Of a DNA stretch of 64,000 nucleotides, positions 45,041-54,748 are shown piece after piece (position 1 is the first letter of the stretch; each line of letters opens with the position of its first letter). Location of the stretch: assembly GCF_016741785.1 (NCBI RefSeq), contig NZ_JAERRL010000014.1:1-64000 (forward strand). Direction: 5' to 3'. The notes under the pieces are model-generated. The model saw only the letters and a program-made list of their open reading frames with translations, ran no database searches and was not told where the DNA came from. Made by a program: the position numbers and the translations under genes. The DNA comes from Streptomyces sp. 7-21 (GTDB lineage Bacteria; Actinomycetota; Actinomycetes; Streptomycetales; Streptomycetaceae).

Positions 45041-46409
45041 GGGTCTGGCCTTCGAAGTCGTCGGTGGCGCGGAGCAGTGCCTCGCGCGGGGTGAGGTCTC
45101 CCCGGTAGGCCTGGAGCAGGTAGCCGCTGAGGACCGTTTCGATGACGGGCCGGTCGGGGCTGAGGTAGAAGACGGGCGCCTCGTCGATCACGTCGCGGTA
45201 GACCTCGAACATCCGCTGCCCGCCGCAGTACTCGTCCTCGATGCGCAGCAGCGCGGGGTCGTCGAAGACGGAGCGGCGGGTGGGCAGGTAGCCGAGTTCG
45301 CGGTAGCGGCGGACCTGCTCTTCGGGGGTGAGGTAGGCGGCTGTGACGAGTTCGACGCCGGCCAGGGTGTTCTCCTTGCCGCGCAGCGCGGCGAAGCCGG
45401 TGCCGCCGACGAAGGAGGTGCGGGAGCCGCCGGGGCGGAAGACGGGCAGCGGGCGGATGCGCCACTGGCCGGAGTGCTCGGGGACGTTGGCCATCAGGCC
45501 GTAGACCTTGTACCAGGTGCCCATCCACTGGCCGATGAGCTGACCGCTTTTCAGGGCGGCCTGCATGGCGGGGCCGTAGAAGTCGGAGACAGTAGTGATG
45601 GCGCCGGAGCGCACGCCGCGTGCGAGGAAGTCGAGGGTGCGCACGGCTTCGTCGGTGTCGATGGTGAGGTTGCCGTCGGCGTCGAAGAGGCGCCCGCCGC
45701 ACTGGAGCAGCAGCATCTCGTAGCTCTGCACGATCTGGCCCTGGTCGCTGCCGGTGGCGACGGCGGCGAACGAGACGCCGTGCCGGTCGTGGGCGCGCTG
45801 CGCGGCGGCGAGGAACTCCTCCCAGTCGCCGGCGTCGGTGGGCATGCCGACGCGCGCGAACTCCGGCTCCCGGTAGTAGTAGACGACCAGCGGGGCGTCG
45901 GAGTCGAGCGCGTAGAGGTGCCCGTCCTTGCTGAACGGGGCGGTGCGCATCGTCAGCAGGTCGTCGCGGACGTCGGCGACGGCGTCGTCGAGCGGTTCGA
46001 GCAGTTCGGCGGCGAGGTCGCCGCGGAGCAGGCGGGGGAAGACGCCGATCTCCAGTCCGGCGACGTCGGGGGTGCCGCGCCCGGCGATGGCCTGGGCGAT
46101 CAGCTTGGTGACGACGTCGGCGGCGCTGGAGATCGTCTCGTCCAGGTGCCATTCGAAGGGTGTGGTGCCGCGGGCGTTGCGGGCGGCGGTGCGGAAGAAC
46201 TCGGTGTAGGCCGGGTCGTGGGTCCAGAACGCCAGGTCGACGGTGCCGGAGGTGACCGGTTCGGCGCTCTGCGCGCCGCCGCAGGCGGCGAGAGCGGGTC
46301 CCAGGGCCGCGGCGGCGCCGAGTCCTCCGGCAGCGCGGAGCAGGCGCCGCCGGGTCACGGCCGCCGCGTGTTCCGGGGCGCCCCTGGTCGTCCGACGCAC
46401 CGCACCCAC
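45033..46409 (-). CDS. Sugar-binding Tat lipoprotein of ABC importer
   Basis: 458-residue family-1 solute-binding protein. Twin-Arg signal TRRRLL (19-24), hydrophobic core, lipobox ALAAC with lipid Cys43. Typical sugar-binding segments: LAFWTHDPAYTEFF, VVYYYREPEFARVGMP and SFVGGTGFAALRGKEN. GTG at 46409 with AAGGAG 6 bases upstream. First gene of the operon. No operator of the CebR type is seen upstream. Substrate cannot be predicted; it is unlike CebE in detail. Confidence 0.88.
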   Translation of the reverse strand: MGAVRRTTRGAPEHAAAVTRRRLLRAAGGLGAAAALGPALAACGGAQSAEPVTSGTVDLAFWTHDPAYTEFFRTAARNARGTTPFEWHLDETISSAADVVTKLIAQAIAGRGTPDVAGLEIGVFPRLLRGDLAAELLEPLDDAVADVRDDLLTMRTAPFSKDGHLYALDSDAPLVVYYYREPEFARVGMPTDAGDWEEFLAAAQRAHDRHGVSFAAVATGSDQGQIVQSYEMLLLQCGGRLFDADGNLTIDTDEAVRTLDFLARGVRSGAITTVSDFYGPAMQAALKSGQLIGQWMGTWYKVYGLMANVPEHSGQWRIRPLPVFRPGGSRTSFVGGTGFAALRGKENTLAGVELVTAAYLTPEEQVRRYRELGYLPTRRSVFDDPALLRIEDEYCGGQRMFEVYRDVIDEAPVFYLSPDRPVIETVLSGYLLQAYRGDLTPREALLRATDDFEGQTRD

Positions 46410-46531
46410 CGCCTGCTCCTTCGCCTGCCGTCGCTAGGCCGCACACGCTAAGAAGGCGCCGCGAGCGGAGTCAAGGGTTTACGTCGGAATTTGTTCGATA
46501 TCGTGCCCCTCGTTCGGCAGCTCGGACAGCT

Positions 46532-46984
46532 TCACTCCCCGTCGGGGGTGCAGACCGAGGTGAGTTCGTCCGTGGCGTCCGCGAGCGGCGAGAGGTCAGG
46601 CGCCTCGCCCTGCTCGGCGGCGCGCTGGATGTTACGTCCCGCCTCCAGCACCGCCTCGGCGGCCTGCTGGATGTCGGTGTCGCCGACGCGGTCCTCCAGC
46701 TCCCGGATTTCTTCGGCCAGTTCATCCAGCGCGCTGCTGTCGTCGGACAGGCCCTCGGTGCTGGCGGCCCGCTCCAGGTCAGCCGCCGCATCGGCCACCG
46801 AGAGCGCCAGGCGGGCGCAGTCGACGGCGCGCTGCACGTCGCACGCCAGGGTGCCGGCCGCGGCCGCGGCCACCGCCAGCGCGGCCGCCGCGGCACCGAG
46901 GCGGCCTGGCCGTCCCGCCCGGCGGGCCGCGGCAGCCCGGGTGCTGGTGCTGGTCCTGCTGGTCCTGCTTACCGGGGTGGTCAT
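46532..46984 (-). CDS. Small exported (possible lipo-)protein, unknown
   Basis: 150 residues. Basic Ser/Thr/Arg-rich start, hydrophobic helix (LGAAAAALAVAAAAAGTLAC), then Cys in an imperfect lipobox (TLAC). Mature part is acidic and helical with two further Cys (DCARLALSVADAAADLE; TSVC near the end). ATG at 46984 with AGGGATGACGGG before it; 4 bases separate it from the rph stop. Conserved next to rph in Streptomyces as I recall; no function known. Confidence 0.75.
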   Translation of the reverse strand: MTTPVSRTSRTSTSTRAAAARRAGRPGRLGAAAAALAVAAAAAGTLACDVQRAVDCARLALSVADAAADLERAASTEGLSDDSSALDELAEEIRELEDRVGDTDIQQAAEAVLEAGRNIQRAAEQGEAPDLSPLADATDELTSVCTPDGE

Positions 46985-46988
46985 CCCG

Positions 46989-47717
<729 letters not shown>

Positions 47718-47792
47718 GCTGGGGAGCCTAACCCGCCCGGGGGTGGCCGGTCACCAGCGGTTTTCCGCCCCCCCGGGCAGGGCGGCGGCGCG

Positions 47793-48548
47793 TCAGATGT
47801 GGTAGACGGCGCCGGGGCGCGCCAGCTCGACCGGGCCGTCGAAGGCCGCCTTGGCGTCACAGAGGTTGACCTGGGCGTCGGTCCAGGGCGGGATGTGCGT
47901 GAGCACCAGCCGCTCCGCCCCGGCCCGGCCCGCCAGCTCACCGGCCTGCCGGCCGTTGAGGTGTACCTCGGGCAGGTCCTCCTTGCCGTGGGTGAACGAC
48001 GCCTCGCACAGGAACAGGTCGGCGCCGCGCGCCAGGCTGGCCAGGCCGTCGCAGGGGCCGCTGTCGCCGGAGTAGCACAGGGACCTGCCCTCGTGCTCGA
48101 CGCGGAAGCCGTACGCCTCGACGGGGTGGGTCACCCGCTCCGTCCGTACGGTCAGCGGCCCCAGCTGGAAGGCGGCGCCGGGCGTGAGGGTGCGGAAGTC
48201 GAAGACCTCGCTCATCGACTTCTCGGACGGGGTGTCGGCGTAGGCGGCAGTCAGCCGGCGCTCAGTGGCCTCGGGGCCGTAAACCGGCAGCGGGGCGCAG
48301 GGGCCGCCCTCGTACCGGTAGTAACGGGCCACGAAATAGCCGCACATGTCGATGCAGTGGTCGGGGTGGAGGTGGCTGAGCGCGATGGCGTCGATGTCGT
48401 ACAGCCCGCAGTATTTCTGGAGTTCGCCGAGGGCGCCGTTACCCAGGTCCAGGAGCAGCCGGTAGCCCTCGGCCTCGATGAGGTAGCTTGAGCAGGCCGA
48501 GTCCGCGGACGGGAAGGATCCCGAGCAGCCGACGACAGTGAGCTTCAT
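47793..48548 (-). CDS. MBL-fold (RNase Z-like) metallohydrolase
   Basis: 251 residues. Zinc-binding LSHLHPDHCIDM is the metallo-beta-lactamase HxHxDH motif; GDSGPCDGL, the later His of LTHIPPW and MKLTVVGCSGSFPSADSACS are RNase Z-superfamily like. ATG at 48548. Often annotated cyclic-nucleotide phosphodiesterase or RNase Z-like; specificity not clear. Confidence 0.9.
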   Translation of the reverse strand: MKLTVVGCSGSFPSADSACSSYLIEAEGYRLLLDLGNGALGELQKYCGLYDIDAIALSHLHPDHCIDMCGYFVARYYRYEGGPCAPLPVYGPEATERRLTAAYADTPSEKSMSEVFDFRTLTPGAAFQLGPLTVRTERVTHPVEAYGFRVEHEGRSLCYSGDSGPCDGLASLARGADLFLCEASFTHGKEDLPEVHLNGRQAGELAGRAGAERLVLTHIPPWTDAQVNLCDAKAAFDGPVELARPGAVYHI

Positions 48549-48663
48549 AGACGCGGGGACCTCCGTGGTGGGGTTCGAACGACTGTAAGTCGCGTGGCGG
48601 CGCGGCGCGCCTCCCCCGAGCCCTGGTGTGGGCGGAATCACCAGCGCGGGGTACCGTCGGCGT

Positions 48664-48771
48664 GTGGACATCCCGTGGTGGACCGCCGTGATCGCCGTCG
48701 CCGCGCTGGCACTGGTCGCCACCGTGGCTGACGGCGTGGGCCGTGCCCGGCGGCGGCGCCGCGGCGAGTGA
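48664..48771 (+). CDS. Possible small single-helix membrane protein
   Basis: 35 codons from GTG 48664, reading MDIPWWTAVIAVAALALVAT then a Arg-rich end (RARRRRRGE). One membrane helix with cytoplasmic basic tail. Codon third positions are G/C-rich, supporting a gene, but no clear ribosome site is present. Lies between divergent MBL and convergent rodA genes. Confidence 0.4.
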   Translation: MDIPWWTAVIAVAALALVATVADGVGRARRRRRGE

Positions 48772-48783
48772 AGGACCCGCCGG

Positions 48784-50004
48784 CTACAGCCGCTCGCGGG
48801 AGCGGACGCCGATGGCCAGCAGCAGGCCGACCGCGGCCCAGACGGCGAACATCGAGGACCCGCCGTAGGAGAGGAACGGCAGCGGGACGCCGGTGACCGG
48901 CATGATCCCCAGGGCCATCCCGATGTTCTGGAAGGTCTGGAACGCCAGCCACACGACGATACCGGCGGCGGTGAGCGTCCCGTAGAGGTCGCTGGCGCGG
49001 GCGGCGATGCGGCAGGCCCGCCACAGCACCAGGCCGAGGAGCGCGATGATGCCGCCGCTGCCGACGAAGCCGAGTTCCTCGCCCGCCACGGTGAAGATGA
49101 AGTCGGTGTGCTGCTCGGGCACGAACTGCCCTGTGGTCTGGCCCCCGTTGAACAGTCCTTCGCCGGTCAGGCCGCCGGCCCCGATGGTGATTCTGGCCTG
49201 GTTGGTGTTGTAGCCGACGCCGGCCGGGTCGAGACTGGGGTTGGCGAACGCCGCGAAGCGGTTGACCTGGTACTCGTCGAGAACGCCGAGCTGCCAGACC
49301 GCGACGCCGGTGGCCACGCCCACGCCGGCCAGGCCCAGCAGCCAGGCCCTGCCGGTGCCGGCGGCCAGCAGGATGCCCAGGGCGATGGCCGCGATGACCA
49401 TGGTCTGGCCCACGTCCGGCGCCAGCAGGACGAGCACGGACGGCACGGCGGCGAGCGTGAGCGCCTGGAGCACGGTCCTGACGCCGGGGCGTTCCAGGCG
49501 GTCGCTCTCCAGGTGGGCGGAGAGCACGGTGGCCATGGCGAGGATGACGCCGATCTTGACCAGCTCGGACGGCTGGAAGGCGAAGCCGCCGCCGAGCTGG
49601 ATCCAGCTGCGGGAGCCGTTGATGCTCGAGCCCAGCGGGCTGAGGACCGCCAGGGACAGCACGATCGAGCTGAGGTAGAGCACCGGCACCGCGTCGCGCA
49701 GGCGGCGGTGGCCGAGCCAGACCAGCAGCAGGGCCAGGCCGAGGCCGATGGCGCCGTTGAGCGTGTGGCGCAGGAAGAAGAACTCGGGGTCGCCGCCGGT
49801 GAGGTCGGTGCGGTTGCGGGTGGCGGAGTAGACGAGGAGGGTGCCGAGGATGGTCAGCGCGACGGCCGCGCCGAGCAGCGGCAGGTCCACCGTCCGCACC
49901 GGGGAGTAGCGGTCGGCGAACAGCTCGCGCAGCGGCCGCCCGGCGGCGGGCGGCTGGTCGCTGGAGTAGGCTCGCACGGTCACATGACGACGGTACGCGC
50001 GCAT
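48784..50004 (-). CDS. rodA: RodA/FtsW/SpoVE-type peptidoglycan polymerase
   Basis: 406 residues, about ten membrane helices. SEDS-family marks: INGSRSWIQLGGGFAFQPSELVKI, GVGYNTNQARITIGAGGL, EQHTDFIFTVAGEELGF and GVPLPFLSYGGSSM. Works with a class B PBP in wall elongation or sporulation. ATG 50004 or a GTG about 24 bases later (VTVRAYSSDQ) may be the start. No PBP gene adjoins it. Confidence 0.9.
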   Translation of the reverse strand: MRAYRRHVTVRAYSSDQPPAAGRPLRELFADRYSPVRTVDLPLLGAAVALTILGTLLVYSATRNRTDLTGGDPEFFFLRHTLNGAIGLGLALLLVWLGHRRLRDAVPVLYLSSIVLSLAVLSPLGSSINGSRSWIQLGGGFAFQPSELVKIGVILAMATVLSAHLESDRLERPGVRTVLQALTLAAVPSVLVLLAPDVGQTMVIAAIALGILLAAGTGRAWLLGLAGVGVATGVAVWQLGVLDEYQVNRFAAFANPSLDPAGVGYNTNQARITIGAGGLTGEGLFNGGQTTGQFVPEQHTDFIFTVAGEELGFVGSGGIIALLGLVLWRACRIAARASDLYGTLTAAGIVVWLAFQTFQNIGMALGIMPVTGVPLPFLSYGGSSMFAVWAAVGLLLAIGVRSRERL

Positions 50005-50071
50005 CCGGGCACGCCTGGTGATAATCGGCCCGCCGCGCGTGTCCCGCGCGATCCGGGGGACTCGTCAGGCC

Positions 50072-50554
50072 GTGGACACGCCCGAGAACGAGACCCGCGC
50101 GCCCGGGACGCCGACCAGGCCCGTGACGGACACCCAGGTGTTCACGCTGATGAGCGCCCGCAGTGAGGTGGCGCCGCGGGTGTGCCGTGACTTCGTGGCC
50201 GGGGTGCTCCGCTCGCTGGGGCACGGCGGCACGGCGGAGGCCGCCCGGGTGTGCACCTCCGAGCTGGCGACCAACATCGTGCTGCACGCGGCCGGCGAGT
50301 CGATGCTGCTGCGGCTGGTGGTGCGGCCCGGGCGGACGCGGATCGGGATCTACGACAGCGCCACGGGCATCCCGGAGTGGCGGCCGAGCGACGACGGGTC
50401 GGTGGCGCCGCACGGGCGGGGGCTCCTGCTCGTGGACGCCATGTCCGCACGGTGGGACACGGCCGGAGAAGACCCCCTGGGCTGGTACACCAAGGGGGTC
50501 TGGTTCGAGCTGCCGACGGACGGCACCCCCAGCCGCGCCGGGAACCAGGCCTAG
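50072..50554 (+). CDS. ATP-binding regulator, RsbW-like HATPase
   Basis: About 160 residues. GHKL-type ATPase fold: N-box-like ELATNIVLHAAGES, G1-like IYDSATGIPEW, and GRGLLLVDAMSARW (G2 box). Typical of the many small Streptomyces anti-sigma-kinase-like proteins; no sigma factor is near. GTG 50072 is chosen over the in-frame GTG 50018. Its stop overlaps the convergent cysM end by 4 bases. Confidence 0.83.
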   Translation: MDTPENETRAPGTPTRPVTDTQVFTLMSARSEVAPRVCRDFVAGVLRSLGHGGTAEAARVCTSELATNIVLHAAGESMLLRLVVRPGRTRIGIYDSATGIPEWRPSDDGSVAPHGRGLLLVDAMSARWDTAGEDPLGWYTKGVWFELPTDGTPSRAGNQA

Positions 50555-51501
50555 GCCCAGAGCTGGCCCTGGAGGAGCTCGACCGCCTCCTCGGTGGTGG
50601 CCGCCGTGTAGATGCCGGTGGACAGGTACTTCCAGCCGCCGTCGGCGACGATGAACACGATGTCCGCTTCCTCGCCCTCGCGCATGGCCCTGCGCCCCAC
50701 GCCGATCGCCGCGTGCAGCGCCGCGCCGGTCGAGATCCCGGCGAAGATGCCCTCCTCGGCGAGGAGTTCGCGGGTGCGGGCGACGGCGTCGGCGGAGCCG
50801 ACGGAGAAGCGCGAGGTGAGGACGGACTCGTCGTACAGCTCGGGCACGAAGCCCTCGTCGAGGTTGCGCAGCCCGTAGACGAGGTCGTCGTAGCGCGGTT
50901 CGGCGGCGACGATCCGCACCCCGGGCCGGTGCTCGCGCAGGTACCGGCCGACGCCCATCAGCGTGCCGGTCGTGCCCAGGCCCGCGACGAAGTGCGTCAC
51001 CGAGGGCAGGTCGGCGAGGATCTCCGGACCGGTGGTGGCGTAGTGCGCGCCGGGGTTGTCGGGGTTGCCGTACTGGTAGAGCATCACCCAGTCCGGGTGC
51101 TCGGCGGCCAGTTCCTTGGCCACGCGCACCGCGGTGTTGGAGCCGCCCGCGGCCGGGGAGGAGATGATCTCCGCTCCCCACATCGCCAGCAGCTGGCGGC
51201 GCTCTGACGAGGTGTTCTCCGGCATGACGCAGACGATGCGGTAGCCCTTGAGCCGGGCCGCCATGGCCAGGGAGATGCCGGTGTTGCCGGACGTCGGCTC
51301 CAGGATGGTACAGCCGGGCTTCAGCCGGCCGTCCTTCTCCGCCTGCTCGATCATGAACAGGGCCGGGCGGTCCTTGACCGATCCCGTCGGGTTGCGGTCC
51401 TCCAGCTTGGCCCAGATCCGCACGTTCTCGGCGGGCGAGAGCCGGGGCAGGCGCACCAGCGGGGTGTTCCCGACGGAGGCCAGGGGGGAGTCGAAGCGCA
51501 T
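50551..51501 (-). CDS. cysM: Cysteine synthase CysM (CysO-dependent type)
   Basis: 316-residue PLP enzyme. Lys43 in PTGSVKDRPA forms the aldimine; PTSGNTG (70-76) binds the substrate carboxylate; GLGTTGT binds phosphate. It overlaps cysO as TGATG. With CysO and the Mec peptidase gene next door this matches the M. tuberculosis CysM-CysO-Mec pathway, in which O-phosphoserine reacts with CysO thiocarboxylate. The late residues are YLSTGIYTAATTEEAVELLQ. Confidence 0.93.
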   Translation of the reverse strand: MRFDSPLASVGNTPLVRLPRLSPAENVRIWAKLEDRNPTGSVKDRPALFMIEQAEKDGRLKPGCTILEPTSGNTGISLAMAARLKGYRIVCVMPENTSSERRQLLAMWGAEIISSPAAGGSNTAVRVAKELAAEHPDWVMLYQYGNPDNPGAHYATTGPEILADLPSVTHFVAGLGTTGTLMGVGRYLREHRPGVRIVAAEPRYDDLVYGLRNLDEGFVPELYDESVLTSRFSVGSADAVARTRELLAEEGIFAGISTGAALHAAIGVGRRAMREGEEADIVFIVADGGWKYLSTGIYTAATTEEAVELLQGQLWA

Positions 51502-51788
51502 CAGCGCATGCCTCCGGCGCCGCCCGCCACGGCCGGCAGGATCGTGACGCTGTCGCCGTCGGTGACCTTGGTGGCGATGCCGTCCAGGAAGCGGACGTCC
51601 TCGTCGTTCAGGTACACGTTCACAAAGCGGCGCAGCTCGCCGCCCTCGACCAGCCGCTCCTGGATCCCGGGGTGGCGGGACTCCAGGTCCGCGAACAGCT
51701 CGGCGATGGTCTCCCCGGAGCCCTGCACGGCCTTCTGGCCGTCGGTGTAGGTGCGGAGGATGGTCGGGATGCGGACCTCGATGGCCAT
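51501..51788 (-). CDS. cysO: Sulfur-carrier protein CysO (MoaD/ThiS fold) with masked C-terminus
   Basis: 95 residues, ubiquitin-like. Starts MAIEVRIPTILRTYTDGQKA; RRFVNVYLNDEDVRFLDG is the family core. The Gly-Gly pair expected at the very end is at 89-90 (PAVAGG) and is followed by AGGMR, so the usable di-Gly is not terminal. The GGAGG coding for part of the tail is also the cysM ribosome site. The stop overlaps the cysM ATG. Removal of the tail, most simply by the neighbouring JAMM protein, would be needed before thiocarboxylation. Confidence 0.9.
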   Translation of the reverse strand: MAIEVRIPTILRTYTDGQKAVQGSGETIAELFADLESRHPGIQERLVEGGELRRFVNVYLNDEDVRFLDGIATKVTDGDSVTILPAVAGGAGGMR

Positions 51789-51957
51789 GGGTTCTCCATG
51801 TGATGGCGGTCGGGTGCGGACATGCTGGGCTGCGTGACGGCCGCGGCCGTCAGGACGACGGACACATGGCGTTCACGTCCTGGGAAACCACGGCGGCATC
51901 GTATCGATTCCCCGCCGCCGTCCCCGAGGCTCGTACCGTCATGCGGACCGGGCTGTC

Positions 51958-52401
51958 TCAGGATCCGGGTGTGTCGTCGTAGGAGGTGACGAACCGCACC
52001 TCTTCTTCGGTGATCTCGCCCTCCCGGATGCGGAACGACCGGAAGGAGACGGGCCCCTCGCCGTTGCCGCATTCGGCGGTGGAGACCAGCACGTAGTGGG
52101 CGTTCGGCTCGTTGGCATAGCTGACGTCGGTGCGCGAGGGGTACGCCTCGGTGGCGGTGTGCGAGTGGTAGATCACCACCGGTTCCTCGTCGCGGGCGTC
52201 CATCTCGCGGTACAGCTTGAGCAGGTCACCGGAGTCGAACTCGTAGAACGTCGGCGAGCGGGCCGCGTTCAGCATCGGAATGAAGCGCTCGGGGCGGTCG
52301 CTGCCCGCCGGGCCGGCGATCACGCCGCATGCCTCGTCCGGATGGTCGGCGCGGGCATGCGCGATGATCTTGTCACGCAGCTCTTCGGTGATGGTCAGCA
52401 T
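51958..52401 (-). CDS. mec: Mec-type JAMM metallopeptidase
   Basis: 147 residues. JAMM/MPN+ zinc site complete: Glu23 in DEACGVIAG, His79-S-His81, Ser89 and Asp92. In M. tuberculosis Mec releases cysteine from CysO-Cys; QbsD-type relatives trim C-terminal tails. The ATG at 52401 (MLTITEELRD) is used; ATG 52413 is possible. Lies 169 bases upstream of cysO. Confidence 0.92.
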   Translation of the reverse strand: MLTITEELRDKIIAHARADHPDEACGVIAGPAGSDRPERFIPMLNAARSPTFYEFDSGDLLKLYREMDARDEEPVVIYHSHTATEAYPSRTDVSYANEPNAHYVLVSTAECGNGEGPVSFRSFRIREGEITEEEVRFVTSYDDTPGS

Positions 52402-52445
52402 GCCGCCCACCATAAGAGTCTTCGCCGCCGGTGTCCGGTGCGGGG

Positions 52446-54062
52446 TCAGACCGGATGTGGCGCCGGGGGCTCCGGCGGCGTGCGGCCGGAGGCCGCGCCG
52501 CCCGCGGCGGGCCCGCCCCGGGCACGGGCGCGCTCGGCGTCACGGCGCCGGACGTCCGCCAGCACCAGCCGCAGCTCCCGCCGGACGACGGGCGCCAGCA
52601 GATACAGGCCGGCGATGTTGACCACGGCCGCCAGGAAGAGGAAGGCGTCGGCCAGGTCCACGAGCGTGCCCAGCGACAGCAGCGCCCCGGCGACCGTGAC
52701 CAGGCAGTACAGGCACTTGAACACCTGCTCGCTGACGTTCGAGCCGCCGAAGAGGTGGCACCAGGCCTTCAGCCCGTAGTAACCCCAGGTGATCAGCGTG
52801 GAGAAGGCGAACAGCAGCACGGCCACGGTCAGCACCGCCGGGAACCACGGCAGCGCGGTGGCGAAGGCGTCGGAGGTGATGGCGATGCCCGGGTCGCCGC
52901 CCGCCTCGGCGATCGCCCGGTCCGCCGCCGGATCCCCGCCCCCGGCCGCCGCCGCCCGCGCGGCGCCGTAGAGCGGGCCGCCCGCGATCACGATGGTCAG
53001 CGCCGTCATCGTGCAGATGACCACCGTGTCGGCGAACGGCTCCAGCAGCGCCACCAGTCCCTCGGTGGCCGGCCGCCTGGTCTTCACCGCGGCGTGGGCG
53101 ATCGGGGCCGAGCCCACCCCCGCCTCGTTCGAGAACGCCGCCCGCCGGAAGCCCTGGACGAGCGCCCCCACCACCCCGCCGGCGACCCCCTCGGGGCTGA
53201 ACGCCTCCCGGCCGATCGTCGCGAGCGCCCCCGGCACCTCGGCGGCGTGCAGCAGGATCACCGACAGGCAGGCGGCGACGTACAGCAGCGCCATCGCGGG
53301 CACGAGGCGGCTGGTCACCCGGCCGATGGACCGGATACCGCCGATGAGGACCAGGCCCGTCATCACGGCGGCGGCCGCGCCGAAGAGCAGCGAGCCGCCG
53401 GAGGAGGTGAACAGGCCCGTGTGGTCCCGCGTGACCGTGGCCAGCTGCTCCAGGGACTGGTTGACCTGGAAGAGATTGCCGCCGAAGAAGCAGAAGAACA
53501 GCAGGGTCACCGCCGACAGCAGCGACAGCGCGGCGCCCAGCCGGGGCAGGCCGCGCTCGGCCAGGCCCCGCCGCAGGTACAGCATGGGCCCGCCGCTGAC
53601 GCGGCCGCTGGCGTCGATGACGCGGTACTTCACGCCGAGCGTGCACTCGGCGAACTTCGTGGCCATCCCCAGCAGGCCGCACAGGACCATCCAGAACGTC
53701 GCGCCCGGGCCGCCCAGGGACACGGCGATGGCCACGCCCGCGATGTTGCCCAGCCCCACCGTGCCCGAGACGGCGGAGGTGAGCGCCTGGAAGTGCGTGA
53801 TCTCGCCCGGCGCGCCGGGCTGTTCGTACCGCCCGCCCAGCACCCGGCAGGCGGTGGCCAGCCGCCGGAACTGCACCAGCCCCAGCCAGACGGTGAAGAA
53901 CAGCCCGGCAGCCACCAGCCAGGCCACGATCACGGGGAAGTCCCCGCCGAAGACGGGGACCTCGTAGAAGACGATGCCGCTCAGCAGGCGCGTGATGGGG
54001 TCGGCCAGGCCGTTGACGGCCCCGTCGATCTCGTCGGTCCAGGACCGCTCAGCTGCTGCCAT
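52446..54062 (-). CDS. Alanine/glycine:cation symporter (AGCS family)
   Basis: 538-residue sodium:amino-acid symporter with about eleven membrane helices. Family marks: TALTSAVSGT-type ALTSAVSGTVGLGNIAGVAI, GPGATFWMVLCGLLGMATKF, GRVSGGPMLYLRRGL and RRAAFSNEAGVGSAPIAHAA. Ends in a Pro/Ala-rich tail. ATG at 54062 with GAGGGG before it. Stop lies 45 bases from the start of Mec. Confidence 0.92.
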   Translation of the reverse strand: MAAAERSWTDEIDGAVNGLADPITRLLSGIVFYEVPVFGGDFPVIVAWLVAAGLFFTVWLGLVQFRRLATACRVLGGRYEQPGAPGEITHFQALTSAVSGTVGLGNIAGVAIAVSLGGPGATFWMVLCGLLGMATKFAECTLGVKYRVIDASGRVSGGPMLYLRRGLAERGLPRLGAALSLLSAVTLLFFCFFGGNLFQVNQSLEQLATVTRDHTGLFTSSGGSLLFGAAAAVMTGLVLIGGIRSIGRVTSRLVPAMALLYVAACLSVILLHAAEVPGALATIGREAFSPEGVAGGVVGALVQGFRRAAFSNEAGVGSAPIAHAAVKTRRPATEGLVALLEPFADTVVICTMTALTIVIAGGPLYGAARAAAAGGGDPAADRAIAEAGGDPGIAITSDAFATALPWFPAVLTVAVLLFAFSTLITWGYYGLKAWCHLFGGSNVSEQVFKCLYCLVTVAGALLSLGTLVDLADAFLFLAAVVNIAGLYLLAPVVRRELRLVLADVRRRDAERARARGGPAAGGAASGRTPPEPPAPHPV

Positions 54063-54139
54063 GGCACGCCCCTCGGCCGGGGTGGCGGCGGGCACCCACC
54101 CGCGTCACACTCTGTGTGACGAGCAGATTACCAGCTGTA

Positions 54140-54748
54140 TCAGTCCGGCATGAGGGTTTCGACGAGCGATTCCTGGAGCCCGCCCAGCCAGAAGTAGGCC
54201 ATGACCATCGGCTTGACGGGATCGCCCTCCGGCAGCCGGAGCAGCCGCTCGGTGTCGGCCTCGTCCCGCACACCGAGCCGGGTGGCGATGGCGAGCCTGA
54301 GGTCGTTGAGCACGGTCAGCCAGCGCCGCGACTCGTCCGGCTTGAGAGTCAGCACCGCCGCGCCCGCGCCGCGCCCGGCGCCGAGCTCGTCCAGCGAGCG
54401 GACGACGAACAGCAGGTCCTCGCGCTTGCGGGCCCGCAGCTCTCCCTCCGTGTAGCGGCGGAACTCGGCCGACAGCCGCCGCGTCTCCTCGTCCTGCGGC
54501 GCGCCCGGTTCGCCGTAGGCGTCGGGGAACAGCCGGGCGAGCGCCGGGTCCCTGGGCGGCTCGCTGGGCCCCTCGGCGAACAGCGCGTCCAGCGGGTCGG
54601 CCGGCGCGCCGCCGTCGCCGTTCTGGCCGGGCCCGATCAGCTCCAGCAGCTGCACCGCGAGGCTGCGCAGGATGGAGATCTCCACCTCGTCCAGCGCGAC
54701 CGCCGCGCCGCCCTCCGGCCCGCCCGTGGCCTCGAAGTATCCCGCCAT
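54140..54748 (-). CDS. DUF2017 family protein
   Basis: 202 residues, soluble. Marks: ALDEVEISILRSLAVQLLEL, LARLFPDAYGEP, EFRRYTEGELRARKREDLLF and LTVLNDLRLAIATRLGVRDE. ATG overlaps the clpS stop (ATGA). DUF2017 genes regularly follow clpS in actinobacteria, pointing to a role with Clp proteolysis, but none has been shown. Confidence 0.9.
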   Translation of the reverse strand: MAGYFEATGGPEGGAAVALDEVEISILRSLAVQLLELIGPGQNGDGGAPADPLDALFAEGPSEPPRDPALARLFPDAYGEPGAPQDEETRRLSAEFRRYTEGELRARKREDLLFVVRSLDELGAGRGAGAAVLTLKPDESRRWLTVLNDLRLAIATRLGVRDEADTERLLRLPEGDPVKPMVMAYFWLGGLQESLVETLMPD

